DNA from: Thiothrix lacustris DSM 21227
GTDB taxonomy: Bacteria; Pseudomonadota; Gammaproteobacteria; Thiotrichales; Thiotrichaceae
Length of the DNA: 64,000 nt
NCBI RefSeq assembly: GCF_000621325.1
Contig: NZ_JHYQ01000023.1
Coordinates: 1-64,000 of the forward strand
Direction of reading: 5' to 3'
Of the stretch, positions 44,471-52,841 are shown one piece after another. The position numbers and the translations under genes were made by a program. Under the pieces are notes generated by a model. That model searched no databases, was not told where the DNA came from, and saw only the letters and a list, made by a program, of their open reading frames with translations. Position 1 is the stretch's first letter. Every line of letters starts with the position of its first letter.

Positions 44471-44532
44471 CCGGGATTCCTCCATTCAGTCAAACCAGTG
44501 CAAAGCGGTAGCAATGCATCCGTGGGATTCAT
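44467..44532 (-). CDS. Small leader ORF coupled to the dapA-like gene
   Basis: AGGAGG stands 8 bases before an ATG at 44532 that opens 21 codons (starting MNPTDALLPL, ending EWRNPG). The stop TGA overlaps the dapA-like start in ATGA. The strong ribosome site and exact overlap suggest it is translated and drives re-initiation on dapA-like; a GGAGG in its end also serves the next gene. No homologue is known to me. Confidence 0.5.
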   Translation of the reverse strand: MNPTDALLPLCTGLTEWRNPG

Positions 44533-44554
44533 AACGTTGCCTCCTAAAGATTCA

Positions 44555-45859
44555 TCAGGCACTCCCTGCAATCAAGAAAAATACTGCTGAAACCATCACC
44601 CACATCACCACCACATAGCCGATATTCCAGAGCATGATGTCACGCCCTGACACCTCAAGCTGGCTACGCATGATGGCATTCAGGCCGGAAAACGGGCTGG
44701 CTACCACACCCAAGCTCCAGATGCACAAAAACAGCATCGCCAGCACATTAGGGTCTGGGTACAGGGGCTGCACCAGCGGGCCGATCACTGCCACGCTGAC
44801 CACCGGATGTACCCCCAGCAATGACACCACAATCGCCCCACCCAACAACAGGCTCAATTCTAGCCCTCCCAACGCTGCGAACGGCTGGAAACCGCTAAAG
44901 CTCTGGGTTACGGCTTGTACACCTACGGTCAGCAGGCCAGCCCCCATGAACAAACCCAGTTCCCGTGCCAGACGTGGCGCACTGTTCCACACATGCTGTT
45001 TCAACCCAGCCTTGGCTGTCTCCGGCTGGCGCAAAAACAGGAATATCACTGCCAGCGTCACTGCCGTGGTACTGACCAGCATCAATACCGGCACATTAGG
45101 CAACAACTGATGCAACACCATCACCGTGACTGCCAGCAGCATGGGGATCAGCAAACTGCCAGCGTGCATGGGATAACCCCGGAATGCCTGCACCTTGTGC
45201 AAACCACTACCGCCCATTTCCAGCACCGTCACCAGCATTGCCAAAGCGGTTAACCCCAACCCGGTCAGGATCACCGGATGCAATTCAGCGCCGGGCGCAT
45301 ACGTCAGCGCCACCGCCATCGCGGCAAAAAATGGCGACCAGAACGCCGCCATCGAAAACGCCCGCCCAATGACAGTTACCGCTTGCCTGCCCAATGCCTC
45401 CTGTGATTTCAAACGTTCCGCCACCAGAATCAGAATGGAAATATTGATCACCGCACCCAAGACATGCACACCCAGCAAGGTATTCACAAATGCCCGCCGC
45501 CCTTGAGGTAATGGCTCGTTACCGGCCTGTGCGGATGTCGCCACCAGACGCAGGAAACCCACGCTGTACAACATCACCATCAAGCCATTGTTTTGTAGCA
45601 GAATATCATTCAAGGAAACGCTTGCCCCACGCCACCACCCCCATAGCAGGAAAGCCAGCCCCACCCCAGAGAGCAGAAAAAACTGCTGGAACTGACGCGG
45701 GTGTGCCGCCAACAGCAACATTCCCAGCACCAGCCACGCACATAAGCCGCTGACCCAAGCAGGCAATGACGGATACAGCAAGTGCAACAAACTGCTGACC
45801 GCCATCCCCAGCAACAACAGGCTGGCGAGGTAACACAAAAGGACGGGGTTCAGTTTCAT
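44555..45859 (-). CDS. Polytopic membrane protein, probable permease
   Basis: 434 residues with about twelve hydrophobic helices (e.g. LLCYLASLLLLGMAVSSLLH). Arg/Gln-rich loops are short. I do not recognise the family; the pattern resembles the ion-transporter superfamily but no signature is clear. It starts 4 bases after the TSUP gene and so is co-expressed with it. Confidence 0.6.
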   Translation of the reverse strand: MKLNPVLLCYLASLLLLGMAVSSLLHLLYPSLPAWVSGLCAWLVLGMLLLAAHPRQFQQFFLLSGVGLAFLLWGWWRGASVSLNDILLQNNGLMVMLYSVGFLRLVATSAQAGNEPLPQGRRAFVNTLLGVHVLGAVINISILILVAERLKSQEALGRQAVTVIGRAFSMAAFWSPFFAAMAVALTYAPGAELHPVILTGLGLTALAMLVTVLEMGGSGLHKVQAFRGYPMHAGSLLIPMLLAVTVMVLHQLLPNVPVLMLVSTTAVTLAVIFLFLRQPETAKAGLKQHVWNSAPRLARELGLFMGAGLLTVGVQAVTQSFSGFQPFAALGGLELSLLLGGAIVVSLLGVHPVVSVAVIGPLVQPLYPDPNVLAMLFLCIWSLGVVASPFSGLNAIMRSQLEVSGRDIMLWNIGYVVVMWVMVSAVFFLIAGSA

Positions 45860-45863
45860 CAAC

Positions 45864-46688
45864 CTACAACACCGAATGCAGCATCTTCAGGCTCAACAGC
45901 ACCAACAACACCGCAAAGCCTTTCTTCAATGTCGGTATCGGCAGTGAATGCGCCAGATGTGCCCCATACGGGGTCGTAAAATAACTGACCAGTGAAATCA
46001 CGACAACCGCAGGCCAGTAGATGAAACCCAGTGTGTGTTCCGGCAACCCGGCTTGCCCCCAGCCATTGAACAAATACCCCAGTGTCCCCGCCAGCGCAAT
46101 CGGCAAGCCAATGGCAGCGGAGGTAGCAATCGCATTGCGGATATTGACATTGCACCAAGTCAGGTAAGGCACAGACAGCGAACCGCCACCGATAGCTACC
46201 AGTGCCGAAACCGCGCCGATCCCCATGCCGACCGAAGCCAGCCCCAATGCCCCCGGCAATTCCCGATGCGGTTTTGGCTTGACGTTCAGGATCATCTGCA
46301 AAGCGACATAACCCATGAAACAGGCAAAGAAAATCGCCAAATGTTTTGAAGACAGGTAAGTTGCCAGAAAAGTCGCGGCAAATGTCCCCAGCAGAATACC
46401 GGGTGTCATGTGGCGTACTACTGCCCACAACACCGCCTCTCTGGCATGGTGCGCCCGCATACTGGAAAAGGAAGTCATGACAATGGCTGCCATTGATGTC
46501 CCCAACGCCAGATGCACCACCTGATCGGGGGGAAAGCCTTTGCCGACGAACAAGGTCGTCAGGGCTGGAACCATGATACCACCACCACCGACACCGAATA
46601 ACCCGGCAAAAACCCCCACGACAGCACCCAAGGCCAGCAATATCAACAGCAAATTAATGTCCAAGATTTGTTCTCCACTATGTCCCAT
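45864..46688 (-). CDS. TSUP-family (TauE/SafE) anion transporter
   Basis: 274 residues with eight or so helices and the repeats typical of TSUP: VFAGLFGVGGGGIMVPAL and VAIGGGSLSVPYL. Members export sulfite or sulfoacetate or take up other organic anions. First gene of the operon that includes the DapA-like enzyme. An inverted repeat lies just upstream. The start has only a weak ribosome site; a later one may be used. Confidence 0.8.
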   Translation of the reverse strand: MGHSGEQILDINLLLILLALGAVVGVFAGLFGVGGGGIMVPALTTLFVGKGFPPDQVVHLALGTSMAAIVMTSFSSMRAHHAREAVLWAVVRHMTPGILLGTFAATFLATYLSSKHLAIFFACFMGYVALQMILNVKPKPHRELPGALGLASVGMGIGAVSALVAIGGGSLSVPYLTWCNVNIRNAIATSAAIGLPIALAGTLGYLFNGWGQAGLPEHTLGFIYWPAVVVISLVSYFTTPYGAHLAHSLPIPTLKKGFAVLLVLLSLKMLHSVL

Positions 46689-46694
46689 CCGGGA

Positions 46695-46720
46695 TTGTAA
46701 TGATTAAAACGCCATTACAA
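46695..46720. promoter_or_regulatory. Inverted repeat before the TSUP operon
   Basis: TTGTAATG (46695-46702) and CATTACAA (46713-46720) are exact reverse complements with a 10-base gap. Their place 6-32 bases upstream of the TSUP start suggests an operator for an unidentified regulator. Confidence 0.45.
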
Positions 46721-46757
46721 ACAGGGAGAACATGAAAAGCAAGCTATCCGGCTTTGT

Positions 46758-47192
46758 TCATCCATTGACCCCAATGGCGTTAAGACCAGCTTGTGCACAC
46801 TGCTGGTCTTGTACCTCGCTCGCCCCGGAAACCCCAATCGCGCCGATCAGCTCCCCGTTGGACACCATAGGTAAACCGCCACCAAACGCGACGAAACGCG
46901 GACGCCGCACAATCCCCTCACGCACCGCAGGCGAATGTTCCTTGAGCGCATCCAACCACAAATGCGTGGGCAAACCAAAACTCACAGCGGTATAGGCTTT
47001 GTCGATGGCAATATCGACCGAGTGCAGAGGCGCACCCGGCATCCGTAAAAATGCCGCCAACACGCCGGAGCGGTCGACAACGGCAACATTGATTTTCACC
47101 CCAATTGACACCGCTTCCGCCACCGCCGCTTTCACGGCAATGGCAGCAGCATCCCAGTCAATCAGCGTGTGGGTAACACTGATGTTTGACAT
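46758..47192 (-). CDS. GlcG/HbpS-family protein of the meta operon
   Basis: 144 residues from the ATG at 47192. Family blocks are GVKINVAVVDRSGVLAAFLR, DIAIDKAYTAVSFG and GGLPMVSNGELIGAIGVSG. HbpS binds haem; homologues occur in several aromatic meta-cleavage operons without an established role. It follows catechol 2,3-dioxygenase directly, so it may protect the iron enzyme or bind an intermediate (inference). Confidence 0.75.
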   Translation of the reverse strand: MSNISVTHTLIDWDAAAIAVKAAVAEAVSIGVKINVAVVDRSGVLAAFLRMPGAPLHSVDIAIDKAYTAVSFGLPTHLWLDALKEHSPAVREGIVRRPRFVAFGGGLPMVSNGELIGAIGVSGASEVQDQQCAQAGLNAIGVNG

Positions 47193-47198
47193 AGGCAA

Positions 47199-48143
47199 TC
47201 AGGTATACGCAGTGGTGAATGAGCCGGATTCTTCACCGGAATGGAAGAAAATACCGCGCCAGAGCTGGTCTTCTGTCCACGTAATCACTGGGCGGTCGGG
47301 TTGTGCCATATAACCCAAGCCTGCAAAGGTTTCATTGCGGTTGCCTGACGGATCAAAGAAGTAGATGGTTTCACCACGGGTAATACCGTGACGGGTTGGG
47401 GCAACGTCGATTTTGACCTTGTTTTTCGCCATCACGTCAGCGGACTTCAGAATAGCGCTCCAGTCATTGAGGAAGAACGCAAAATGGTGCAAACCCATGC
47501 GTTCCCCGCCAACAAAGGCAATGTCGTGCGGTGTAGAGGTGCGGAACAACCAAGTCGCTGCCGGAATATCACCGTTTGGCCCCACCATGACCCGTTCAGC
47601 CATATTGAAATCCAGCACATTCATCATGAAGTCGGTGGATTCAGCCACCTTGTTGATACCCGCCGCCGGGTTCAATTCACACATCAGCAAGCAGTGATCC
47701 AGCCAGTGTACACCAGCACCCTTAATGTCATCCGGCCACGGGTCAGGGTTGGTCGAACCCACATCCGTACCCACGCATTCCTTGGTGGCATACAGGCGCA
47801 TTTCATGACCGCTGGGCAGGTTGAATTTCAGCAAACGCCCGGTGAACGGCATTGTGCCTTCCGGCAACATTTCGGTGGCAGTGCCACTGGCTTCAATGCG
47901 CTGTTGGAGTTCGTCCAGATCGGTTTCCTTTTCGACCTTGTAAGCAACGTGGTTCAAACCTGCTTGATCGGTTTCGGTGAGAATCAGGGAATACTTATCC
48001 CATTCATCCCAACACTTCAGGTAAGCATTGCCATCTGCATCCGTGTGGACAGTTTTCATACCCAGCACTTTTTCATAATGCTGTAGAGCCGCTGCCATAT
48101 CCATGACCTTGACATTGATATGACCTATTCTCATCACTCCCAT
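47199..48143 (-). CDS. dmpB: Catechol 2,3-dioxygenase
   Basis: 314 residues from 48143, with GAGAGGAG upstream. Fe(II) ligands: His150 (HWLDHCLL), His in GLHHFAFFL and Glu271 ([11 protein letters not shown]). It opens catechol or methylcatechols between C2 and C3 to give 2-hydroxymuconate semialdehyde. The gene starts 59 bases after the ferredoxin gene. It belongs to the second sigma54 operon, not to that of dmpK-P. Confidence 0.92.
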   Translation of the reverse strand: MGVMRIGHINVKVMDMAAALQHYEKVLGMKTVHTDADGNAYLKCWDEWDKYSLILTETDQAGLNHVAYKVEKETDLDELQQRIEASGTATEMLPEGTMPFTGRLLKFNLPSGHEMRLYATKECVGTDVGSTNPDPWPDDIKGAGVHWLDHCLLMCELNPAAGINKVAESTDFMMNVLDFNMAERVMVGPNGDIPAATWLFRTSTPHDIAFVGGERMGLHHFAFFLNDWSAILKSADVMAKNKVKIDVAPTRHGITRGETIYFFDPSGNRNETFAGLGYMAQPDRPVITWTEDQLWRGIFFHSGEESGSFTTAYT

Positions 48144-48202
48144 GAGTTTCTCCTCTCTCTTGAATGATAGTAAACGTAATGAATCCCGCAGCATCCACCC
48201 AC

Positions 48203-48535
48203 TTAGGGTTTGCTACACTGCGCCAAAAAGGACTTTTTCATCTTGCCGAGGATTTCCAGTTCCAAATCGCTGGTCGGGGCTGTCCGACAAGCCAGCGTAA
48301 TATTGGCATCTGCTTCCTCCTGCGAAACATGCGCTCGGCTGATAGGGCCGGTTGCTACCACTGAACCTTTCAGGACGCGCACCTTACAAACGCCGCAGCC
48401 ACCATTGAGGCAGCCAACGGGTATGCCTCTCCTGCCGAGCTTGACCATTGCTGCCAGCAACGCCTCGTGATCCTTGCAGGAAAAATGCTCTCCCGTTGCT
48501 GGGATCGCGATGCTATGCGTGGGTATTCCAAACAT
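48203..48535 (-). CDS. dmpQ: Plant-type [2Fe-2S] ferredoxin (XylT/DmpQ type)
   Basis: 110 residues. Cluster cysteines are in [15 protein letters not shown] and LACRTAP. XylT-type ferredoxins reactivate catechol 2,3-dioxygenase by reducing its oxidised iron, which matters when methylcatechols poison the enzyme. Position directly before dmpB fits. Confidence 0.88.
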   Translation of the reverse strand: MFGIPTHSIAIPATGEHFSCKDHEALLAAMVKLGRRGIPVGCLNGGCGVCKVRVLKGSVVATGPISRAHVSQEEADANITLACRTAPTSDLELEILGKMKKSFLAQCSKP

Positions 48536-48561
48536 GACGGGGTTCCTTGATGAATGCCGGG

Positions 48562-49443
48562 TTAGAACGGTTTCACAAAATTAACCCGGAACGTGCTGCC
48601 CGCAGGGGCGGGGCCGCTGCCTGCTTGCACGTCATACTCGTCGTAGTAAGCCGCCTCGACGATGCCGCGCAGGGCTTTCGACATGTATGAGCCTTCTACC
48701 CCTACGGCATGTTTGCTGAACTTGTCGTCGGTTGCACCCGTGCCTTTGTCCTTGCTGACCTGCCACTGGTCGTAACCCACTACCCCCAATTCCAGTACCG
48801 GCGTGACTTTTTTACCGATACCCCATTCCAGCGACACCTGATCACCCGGCTCAAAACCGGTATCCTTTTCGCCATTCATTTCATAGCGCAGCAAACCAGA
48901 GGCAGACACGCTCTTGTCCGCATTCAGATAGGCTGTCCCGCCACCCGTCAACATCGTGCCTTTGTAACCGTTACCGGGGGAAGCCAACTCGTCACTGTTA
49001 GCCGTATCCAACCAGACACCGGCAGCGGCGACGCTATCCCAACGATCGCCATGCCAACCCAGTACTAAGGGGCCGACATAGACATCACCAATCCCCGATT
49101 TTTTCTTGGTGTAACCCGCCGCTGTAAAGTCAAAATCTTTTTGGATCATCGGCACAATGGCTTCTACACCGTAATCCGCACCCAATACTTTCTTGTCAGT
49201 CATGTGGACAAAACGGTGTGCCAAAGCGGTGACACTGCCTTCATTACTGACGGGAATATCGGTGTCTGTCCCCGGTACTTTCAACGAGTCCACCGAATAA
49301 TTCACGCCGTAACCAATGTAGTAATTACCTGCAGGCGGCACGCTCGCGGCTTTGACACCTTCAATGCCCGGCACATAATGACCTTCGGCGTGAGCACCCA
49401 ATGACATGCCGCTCAATACCGCCACAACGAATAGTTTTTTCAT
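48562..49443 (-). CDS. MetA-type outer-membrane protein of phenol degradation
   Basis: 293 residues with signal peptide (LGAHA-EGHY) and C-terminal Phe, the mark of an outer-membrane barrel. It belongs to the Phenol_MetA_deg family, also found beside xyl and other meta pathways. A channel for phenols or aromatics is likely. First gene of the unit metA-dmpQ-dmpB-hbpS; GGAGAGGAG lies before the start and a sigma54 promoter 52 bases upstream. Confidence 0.8.
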   Translation of the reverse strand: MKKLFVVAVLSGMSLGAHAEGHYVPGIEGVKAASVPPAGNYYIGYGVNYSVDSLKVPGTDTDIPVSNEGSVTALAHRFVHMTDKKVLGADYGVEAIVPMIQKDFDFTAAGYTKKKSGIGDVYVGPLVLGWHGDRWDSVAAAGVWLDTANSDELASPGNGYKGTMLTGGGTAYLNADKSVSASGLLRYEMNGEKDTGFEPGDQVSLEWGIGKKVTPVLELGVVGYDQWQVSKDKGTGATDDKFSKHAVGVEGSYMSKALRGIVEAAYYDEYDVQAGSGPAPAGSTFRVNFVKPF

Positions 49444-49494
49444 CTCCTCTCCTCCATCGACTGATGTGTTGAAACCCTAGCTTTGCCTTTGTAT

Positions 49495-49510
49495 AGCAAT
49501 CGGTATGCCA
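49495..49510 (-). promoter_or_regulatory. Sigma54 promoter of the metA-dmpQB operon
   Basis: Minus strand TGGCATACCGATTGCT has GG and GC exactly 10 bases apart, as in -24/-12 promoters. Transcription would start near 49484, 41 bases before the first gene. An IHF-like site (TTTCAATAATTTA, 49529-49541) lies between it and the upstream activator sites. Confidence 0.8.
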
Positions 49511-49564
49511 TCATATAAAGTCTATTATTTTCAATAATTTATATGAAATCAGTCTCTTGGCTTT

Positions 49565-49611
49565 ATGATTAATTGATGAAACTGGCAAGGCTGGCTTAAG
49601 CATTTCATCAA
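49565..49611 (-). promoter_or_regulatory. Two DmpR/XylR-type upstream activating sites
   Basis: ATGATTAATTGATGAA (49565-49580) matches 13 of 16 positions and TTAAGCATTTCATCAA (49596-49611) 12 of 16 of the palindrome TTGATCAATTGATCAA. Their centres are 31 bases apart, three helix turns, as for XylR sites. The region from 49612 to 49730 carries no gene and only AT-rich sequence. Confidence 0.6.
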
Positions 49612-49730
49612 GTCATCTCCATTGCGATATTCAACTTTATTTTAATAAATAATCTTCTTTTACTGCATTTATCAACCATACGTTCACCCTCTACAATGTT
49701 GGTATGTCTTAACCACTGGATACTGACTCA

Positions 49731-50504
49731 ATGCTTAGCCCACTCGTTTTCGTTTCCCACGGGTCACCGGATGTAGCCCTGCAAGACGGTGCAACCCTGC
49801 AATGCTGGCAACAACTGGGTACAACCCTGCCGCGCCCGCGTGCCATTTTGCTGATTTCGGCGCATTGGGAAACACCGCAACCCGTGATCAGTACTGCCAA
49901 CCAGCCCAGTACTATTCACGATTTCGGCGGCTTCCCCCAAGCTCTGTACCAGATGCAATACCCCGCGCCGGGAATGCCTGAACTGGCGGAACGGGTCACG
50001 CAATGCCTCGCGGTCAACGGCATTCCCCTGACCCAAAACGCCCAACGCGGGCTGGATCATGGCGCGTGGATTCCGTTACGCAGCCTGTATCCGCAAGCCG
50101 ATGTGCCGGTGGTGCAGCTTGCGATTCAGCCGGTGGCGGGCACGGCATGGCATTGGCGCTTGGGGCAAGCGCTGCAACCGTTGCGTGAAGAAGGGATTTT
50201 GATCATGGCATCGGGAGCGGTGACGCATAACTTCGGCTGGCTGGCACGTCAGGGCGCACCTGTGCCACAAGCGCAAGTGTTCAGTGATTGGTTAGGGGAA
50301 AAACTGGCAGCTCGCGATGTGCCTGCGTTGCTAGATTACCGCCAGCAAGCGCCTTATGGTGCGGCAGCGCATCCTACGGAGGAACATTTGCTACCGCTGT
50401 TTGTGACGTTAGGGGCAAGCGATGCGGATGAAACGCTTACCCGCTATACGCCGGAATATTGTTATGGTGGGCTAGCGATGGATGCGTATGTTTGGGGGGC
50501 TTAA
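49731..50504 (+). CDS. DODA-type class III extradiol dioxygenase
   Basis: 257 residues of the LigB/DODA fold: FVSHGSPDVAL and SAHWETPQPV supply metal histidines near the N-terminus, with GLDHGAWIPL and VTHNFGW further on. Family members cleave catechol-type rings or DOPA (YgiD). It is on the opposite strand between two catabolic operons and has no obvious promoter motif, so its link to the main pathway is unproven. Its end overlaps the convergent hydrolase gene by 4 bases. Confidence 0.8.
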   Translation: MLSPLVFVSHGSPDVALQDGATLQCWQQLGTTLPRPRAILLISAHWETPQPVISTANQPSTIHDFGGFPQALYQMQYPAPGMPELAERVTQCLAVNGIPLTQNAQRGLDHGAWIPLRSLYPQADVPVVQLAIQPVAGTAWHWRLGQALQPLREEGILIMASGAVTHNFGWLARQGAPVPQAQVFSDWLGEKLAARDVPALLDYRQQAPYGAAAHPTEEHLLPLFVTLGASDADETLTRYTPEYCYGGLAMDAYVWGA

Positions 50505-51319
50505 AGAAACCCCGCCACCAGCGCATTAAACCGCGCAGCGTGTTCAATCTGCGTCCAATGCCCGCACTGCCCGAACACATGCAGTTCAGAACGGTCAATC
50601 AGACCCAGCAAGTCATAGGAATTCTGCAACGGAATCACCTTGTCATCGCGCCCATGCACAATCAGCGTGTGGTGCGGTAAAGCACGGATGTCGTCCTGCT
50701 GGCTGGTCATCGCATCCACCCATTGCTGACGCGGCGCGGGGAACATTTGGGCAAACGATTCCTGAAAACCGGGGCGGATGCTGGCTTGATAACGCAATTC
50801 CGCCAATTCATCCGTCACCAAAGCACGGTTGTAGGCAAAAATGTCCAGCAGGCTTTTCATGATTTCGATGGATGGCTCATAGCCCCATACCCGATCCAGC
50901 CCGTCGGTAATGGTGAATGGCACGCCAACACTCCCCATCAGCACCAGCTTATTGACCCGTTCTGGGTGATGGATAGCCAATGCCAATGCCAAGCCACCAC
51001 CGAAGGAATTGCCTACTACCGAAGCTTTTTCAATCTCCAACGCATCCAGCAAACCCACCGCCTGCGCCACCCAGTTACCCATGTTGTAGACAGCATTGGC
51101 TTGACGTTCGCTAAAACCAAACCCCGCCATATCTGGCGCTATCACCCGGAACTGCTTGGCAAGTTCGGGAATGGTCAGCCGCCAGTTTGCCCACGCACTT
51201 ACACCGGGGCCAGAACCATGGATCAGCAACACCGGCTCGCCCGCGCCTTGGTCATGGTAATTGGTCATAATGCCCGCAGCACGGAGGCTATTGGCAACTT
51301 CAGGATTTTGTGTCGTCAT
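50501..51319 (-). CDS. dmpD: 2-hydroxymuconate-semialdehyde hydrolase
   Basis: 272 residues from 51319 (AAAGGAA upstream). Alpha/beta-hydrolase triad: Ser in GNSFGGG, Asp in VHGRDDKVIP, His in GQCGHWTQ. GSGPGVSAW forms the oxyanion region. It hydrolyses ring-fission products, especially ketones from methylcatechols, to 2-oxopent-4-enoate. In dmp operons it lies among the lower genes; here it ends the phenol hydroxylase operon. Confidence 0.88.
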   Translation of the reverse strand: MTTQNPEVANSLRAAGIMTNYHDQGAGEPVLLIHGSGPGVSAWANWRLTIPELAKQFRVIAPDMAGFGFSERQANAVYNMGNWVAQAVGLLDALEIEKASVVGNSFGGGLALALAIHHPERVNKLVLMGSVGVPFTITDGLDRVWGYEPSIEIMKSLLDIFAYNRALVTDELAELRYQASIRPGFQESFAQMFPAPRQQWVDAMTSQQDDIRALPHHTLIVHGRDDKVIPLQNSYDLLGLIDRSELHVFGQCGHWTQIEHAARFNALVAGFL

Positions 51320-51329
51320 CTGTATTCCT

Positions 51330-52394
51330 TTAAATGCTTTTGAACAGCGGGCTTTTGGGCGCGGCATCCTTGCTTGCTTGTGTGTAGAAGTTTTCCATAT
51401 ACATGTCGCGCTCAAACAATCGGCCTTGTATCAGGGTAGTGATACAGGCATCAATCATCGGCGGTGGCCCGCACATATACGCCTTGTGTCCAGCAAACTT
51501 ACCGCCAAAATGTTCCCGTGCCGCCTCATGCACGAAACCGCGTAAACCTTCCCAACCCGAATCAGCAGGCTCACTGGACAAGACCGGCAAGTAGGTAAAA
51601 TTGGGGTGTTCCGCCGCCAGTTCCTCGAACAGTTCGCGGTAATACAGTTCGGCTTGGTTGCGTGCGCCATAAATGAAAGTGATCGAGCGCGTTTCACCGT
51701 GCTCAAATAACTCCAAAATCATCGACTTGGGACTGGAAAGCCCCGAACCACCGGCAAGGAAAATCATCGGCTCAGGCGCGGACTCACGCACAAAGAAACG
51801 CCCGTAAGGGCCACTGAAACGGATTTCATCCCCAATCTTGAGTTCGTTATGCAACCAGGTTGTACCTTTGCCACCGTCAACCAATGCCACATTCAGCTCG
51901 ATCAAATTACGCTCAGATGGCGGGCTGGCAATCGAAAACGCACGCGGCGTGTCTTCCATGCCCGGAATCAGCAGGTTGATGTAATGCCCTGCTTGAAAGT
52001 CGATGCCATCGTGTTCAATCGCCAGAAAGATGCTCTTGATGCGCGGTGTCAAAGTGTCGATCTTGGAGACCACCCCGACGAAATCACGTACCGGGTGGTT
52101 GTGCGCATCCGGCTCTTCCTCAACGTCGGCCTCAATCGTCAGGTCACTCAACGGGGTAGCACAACACGCCAGACATTTACCTTCCTCGCGTTCGATGTCC
52201 ATCAGCGCGAATGGCGAAGCATCACCGTGGAGAACCTCACCCTCCAGCACCGTGACTTTGCAGCTTCCGCACAAGCCATGCCCGCAGGCATGTGGCAAGT
52301 AAATCCCCGCCCGCAACGCCGCATCCAGCAGCGTTTGTCCCGCTTCCACCTCGATGGTGTCGCCAGTGGGGTCTATGGTTATTTCGTATGTCAT
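51330..52394 (-). CDS. dmpP: Phenol hydroxylase reductase component (P5)
   Basis: 354 residues from 52394. The [2Fe-2S] domain has HACGHGLCGSCKVTVLEG and CLACCATP, followed by FAD (RAFSIASPPS) and NAD (FLAGGSGLSSPKSMI) domains. It passes NADH electrons straight to the DmpLNO hydroxylase. 10 bases before dmpD. Confidence 0.92.
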   Translation of the reverse strand: MTYEITIDPTGDTIEVEAGQTLLDAALRAGIYLPHACGHGLCGSCKVTVLEGEVLHGDASPFALMDIEREEGKCLACCATPLSDLTIEADVEEEPDAHNHPVRDFVGVVSKIDTLTPRIKSIFLAIEHDGIDFQAGHYINLLIPGMEDTPRAFSIASPPSERNLIELNVALVDGGKGTTWLHNELKIGDEIRFSGPYGRFFVRESAPEPMIFLAGGSGLSSPKSMILELFEHGETRSITFIYGARNQAELYYRELFEELAAEHPNFTYLPVLSSEPADSGWEGLRGFVHEAAREHFGGKFAGHKAYMCGPPPMIDACITTLIQGRLFERDMYMENFYTQASKDAAPKSPLFKSI

Positions 52395-52467
52395 GGGCAA
52401 ATATCTCCTTGAAAAAGCCGCTTTGCCCTCATGAGACAAAGCGGAGACCGGACAGTGGAGGAGTCAG

Positions 52468-52830
52468 TCAGTTGCCGGTATTGTTGTAACCCTTTAGCCC
52501 CGGCGTGCGGAAACGGATCAGCGACTTGTGACCGATACCGTTATCCTTGAGGCTCAGCCCCATATTGGGGTGGAACAGTTTGCCATCCAGCATCCATTCC
52601 ACCTTGTCCCACTCAATCAGCGGGAACTCTGGGTGCGGCCCCAATACACTGGGTAACACTGCGCCCGTCAATGCCGCAAACGGCATGTCCGGCGGCAGCG
52701 GGTAGGCATTAGCAGTGGAGATGCTGGTGTGGTAATCCCAACCGATGTACACCAACTGGTTGCCGTGGAAGCGGTCAACGCTATCCATCATCACCACCGG
52801 GTATTCACCATGAATTGCTTTAACAGTCAT
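52468..52830 (-). CDS. dmpO: Phenol hydroxylase P4 (gamma subunit)
   Basis: 120 residues with MTVKAIHGEYPVVMMDSVDR and HPEFPLIEWDKVEWMLDGK, matching DmpO. It is part of the hydroxylase with DmpL and DmpN. 11 bases after dmpN. Confidence 0.9.
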   Translation of the reverse strand: MTVKAIHGEYPVVMMDSVDRFHGNQLVYIGWDYHTSISTANAYPLPPDMPFAALTGAVLPSVLGPHPEFPLIEWDKVEWMLDGKLFHPNMGLSLKDNGIGHKSLIRFRTPGLKGYNNTGN

Positions 52831-52841
52831 ATTTCTGCTCC

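Noticed and set aside
46735-46757. Possible terminator after the HbpS-like gene
   Set aside because: Stem of only 4 bp before a short T-run; too weak to call.
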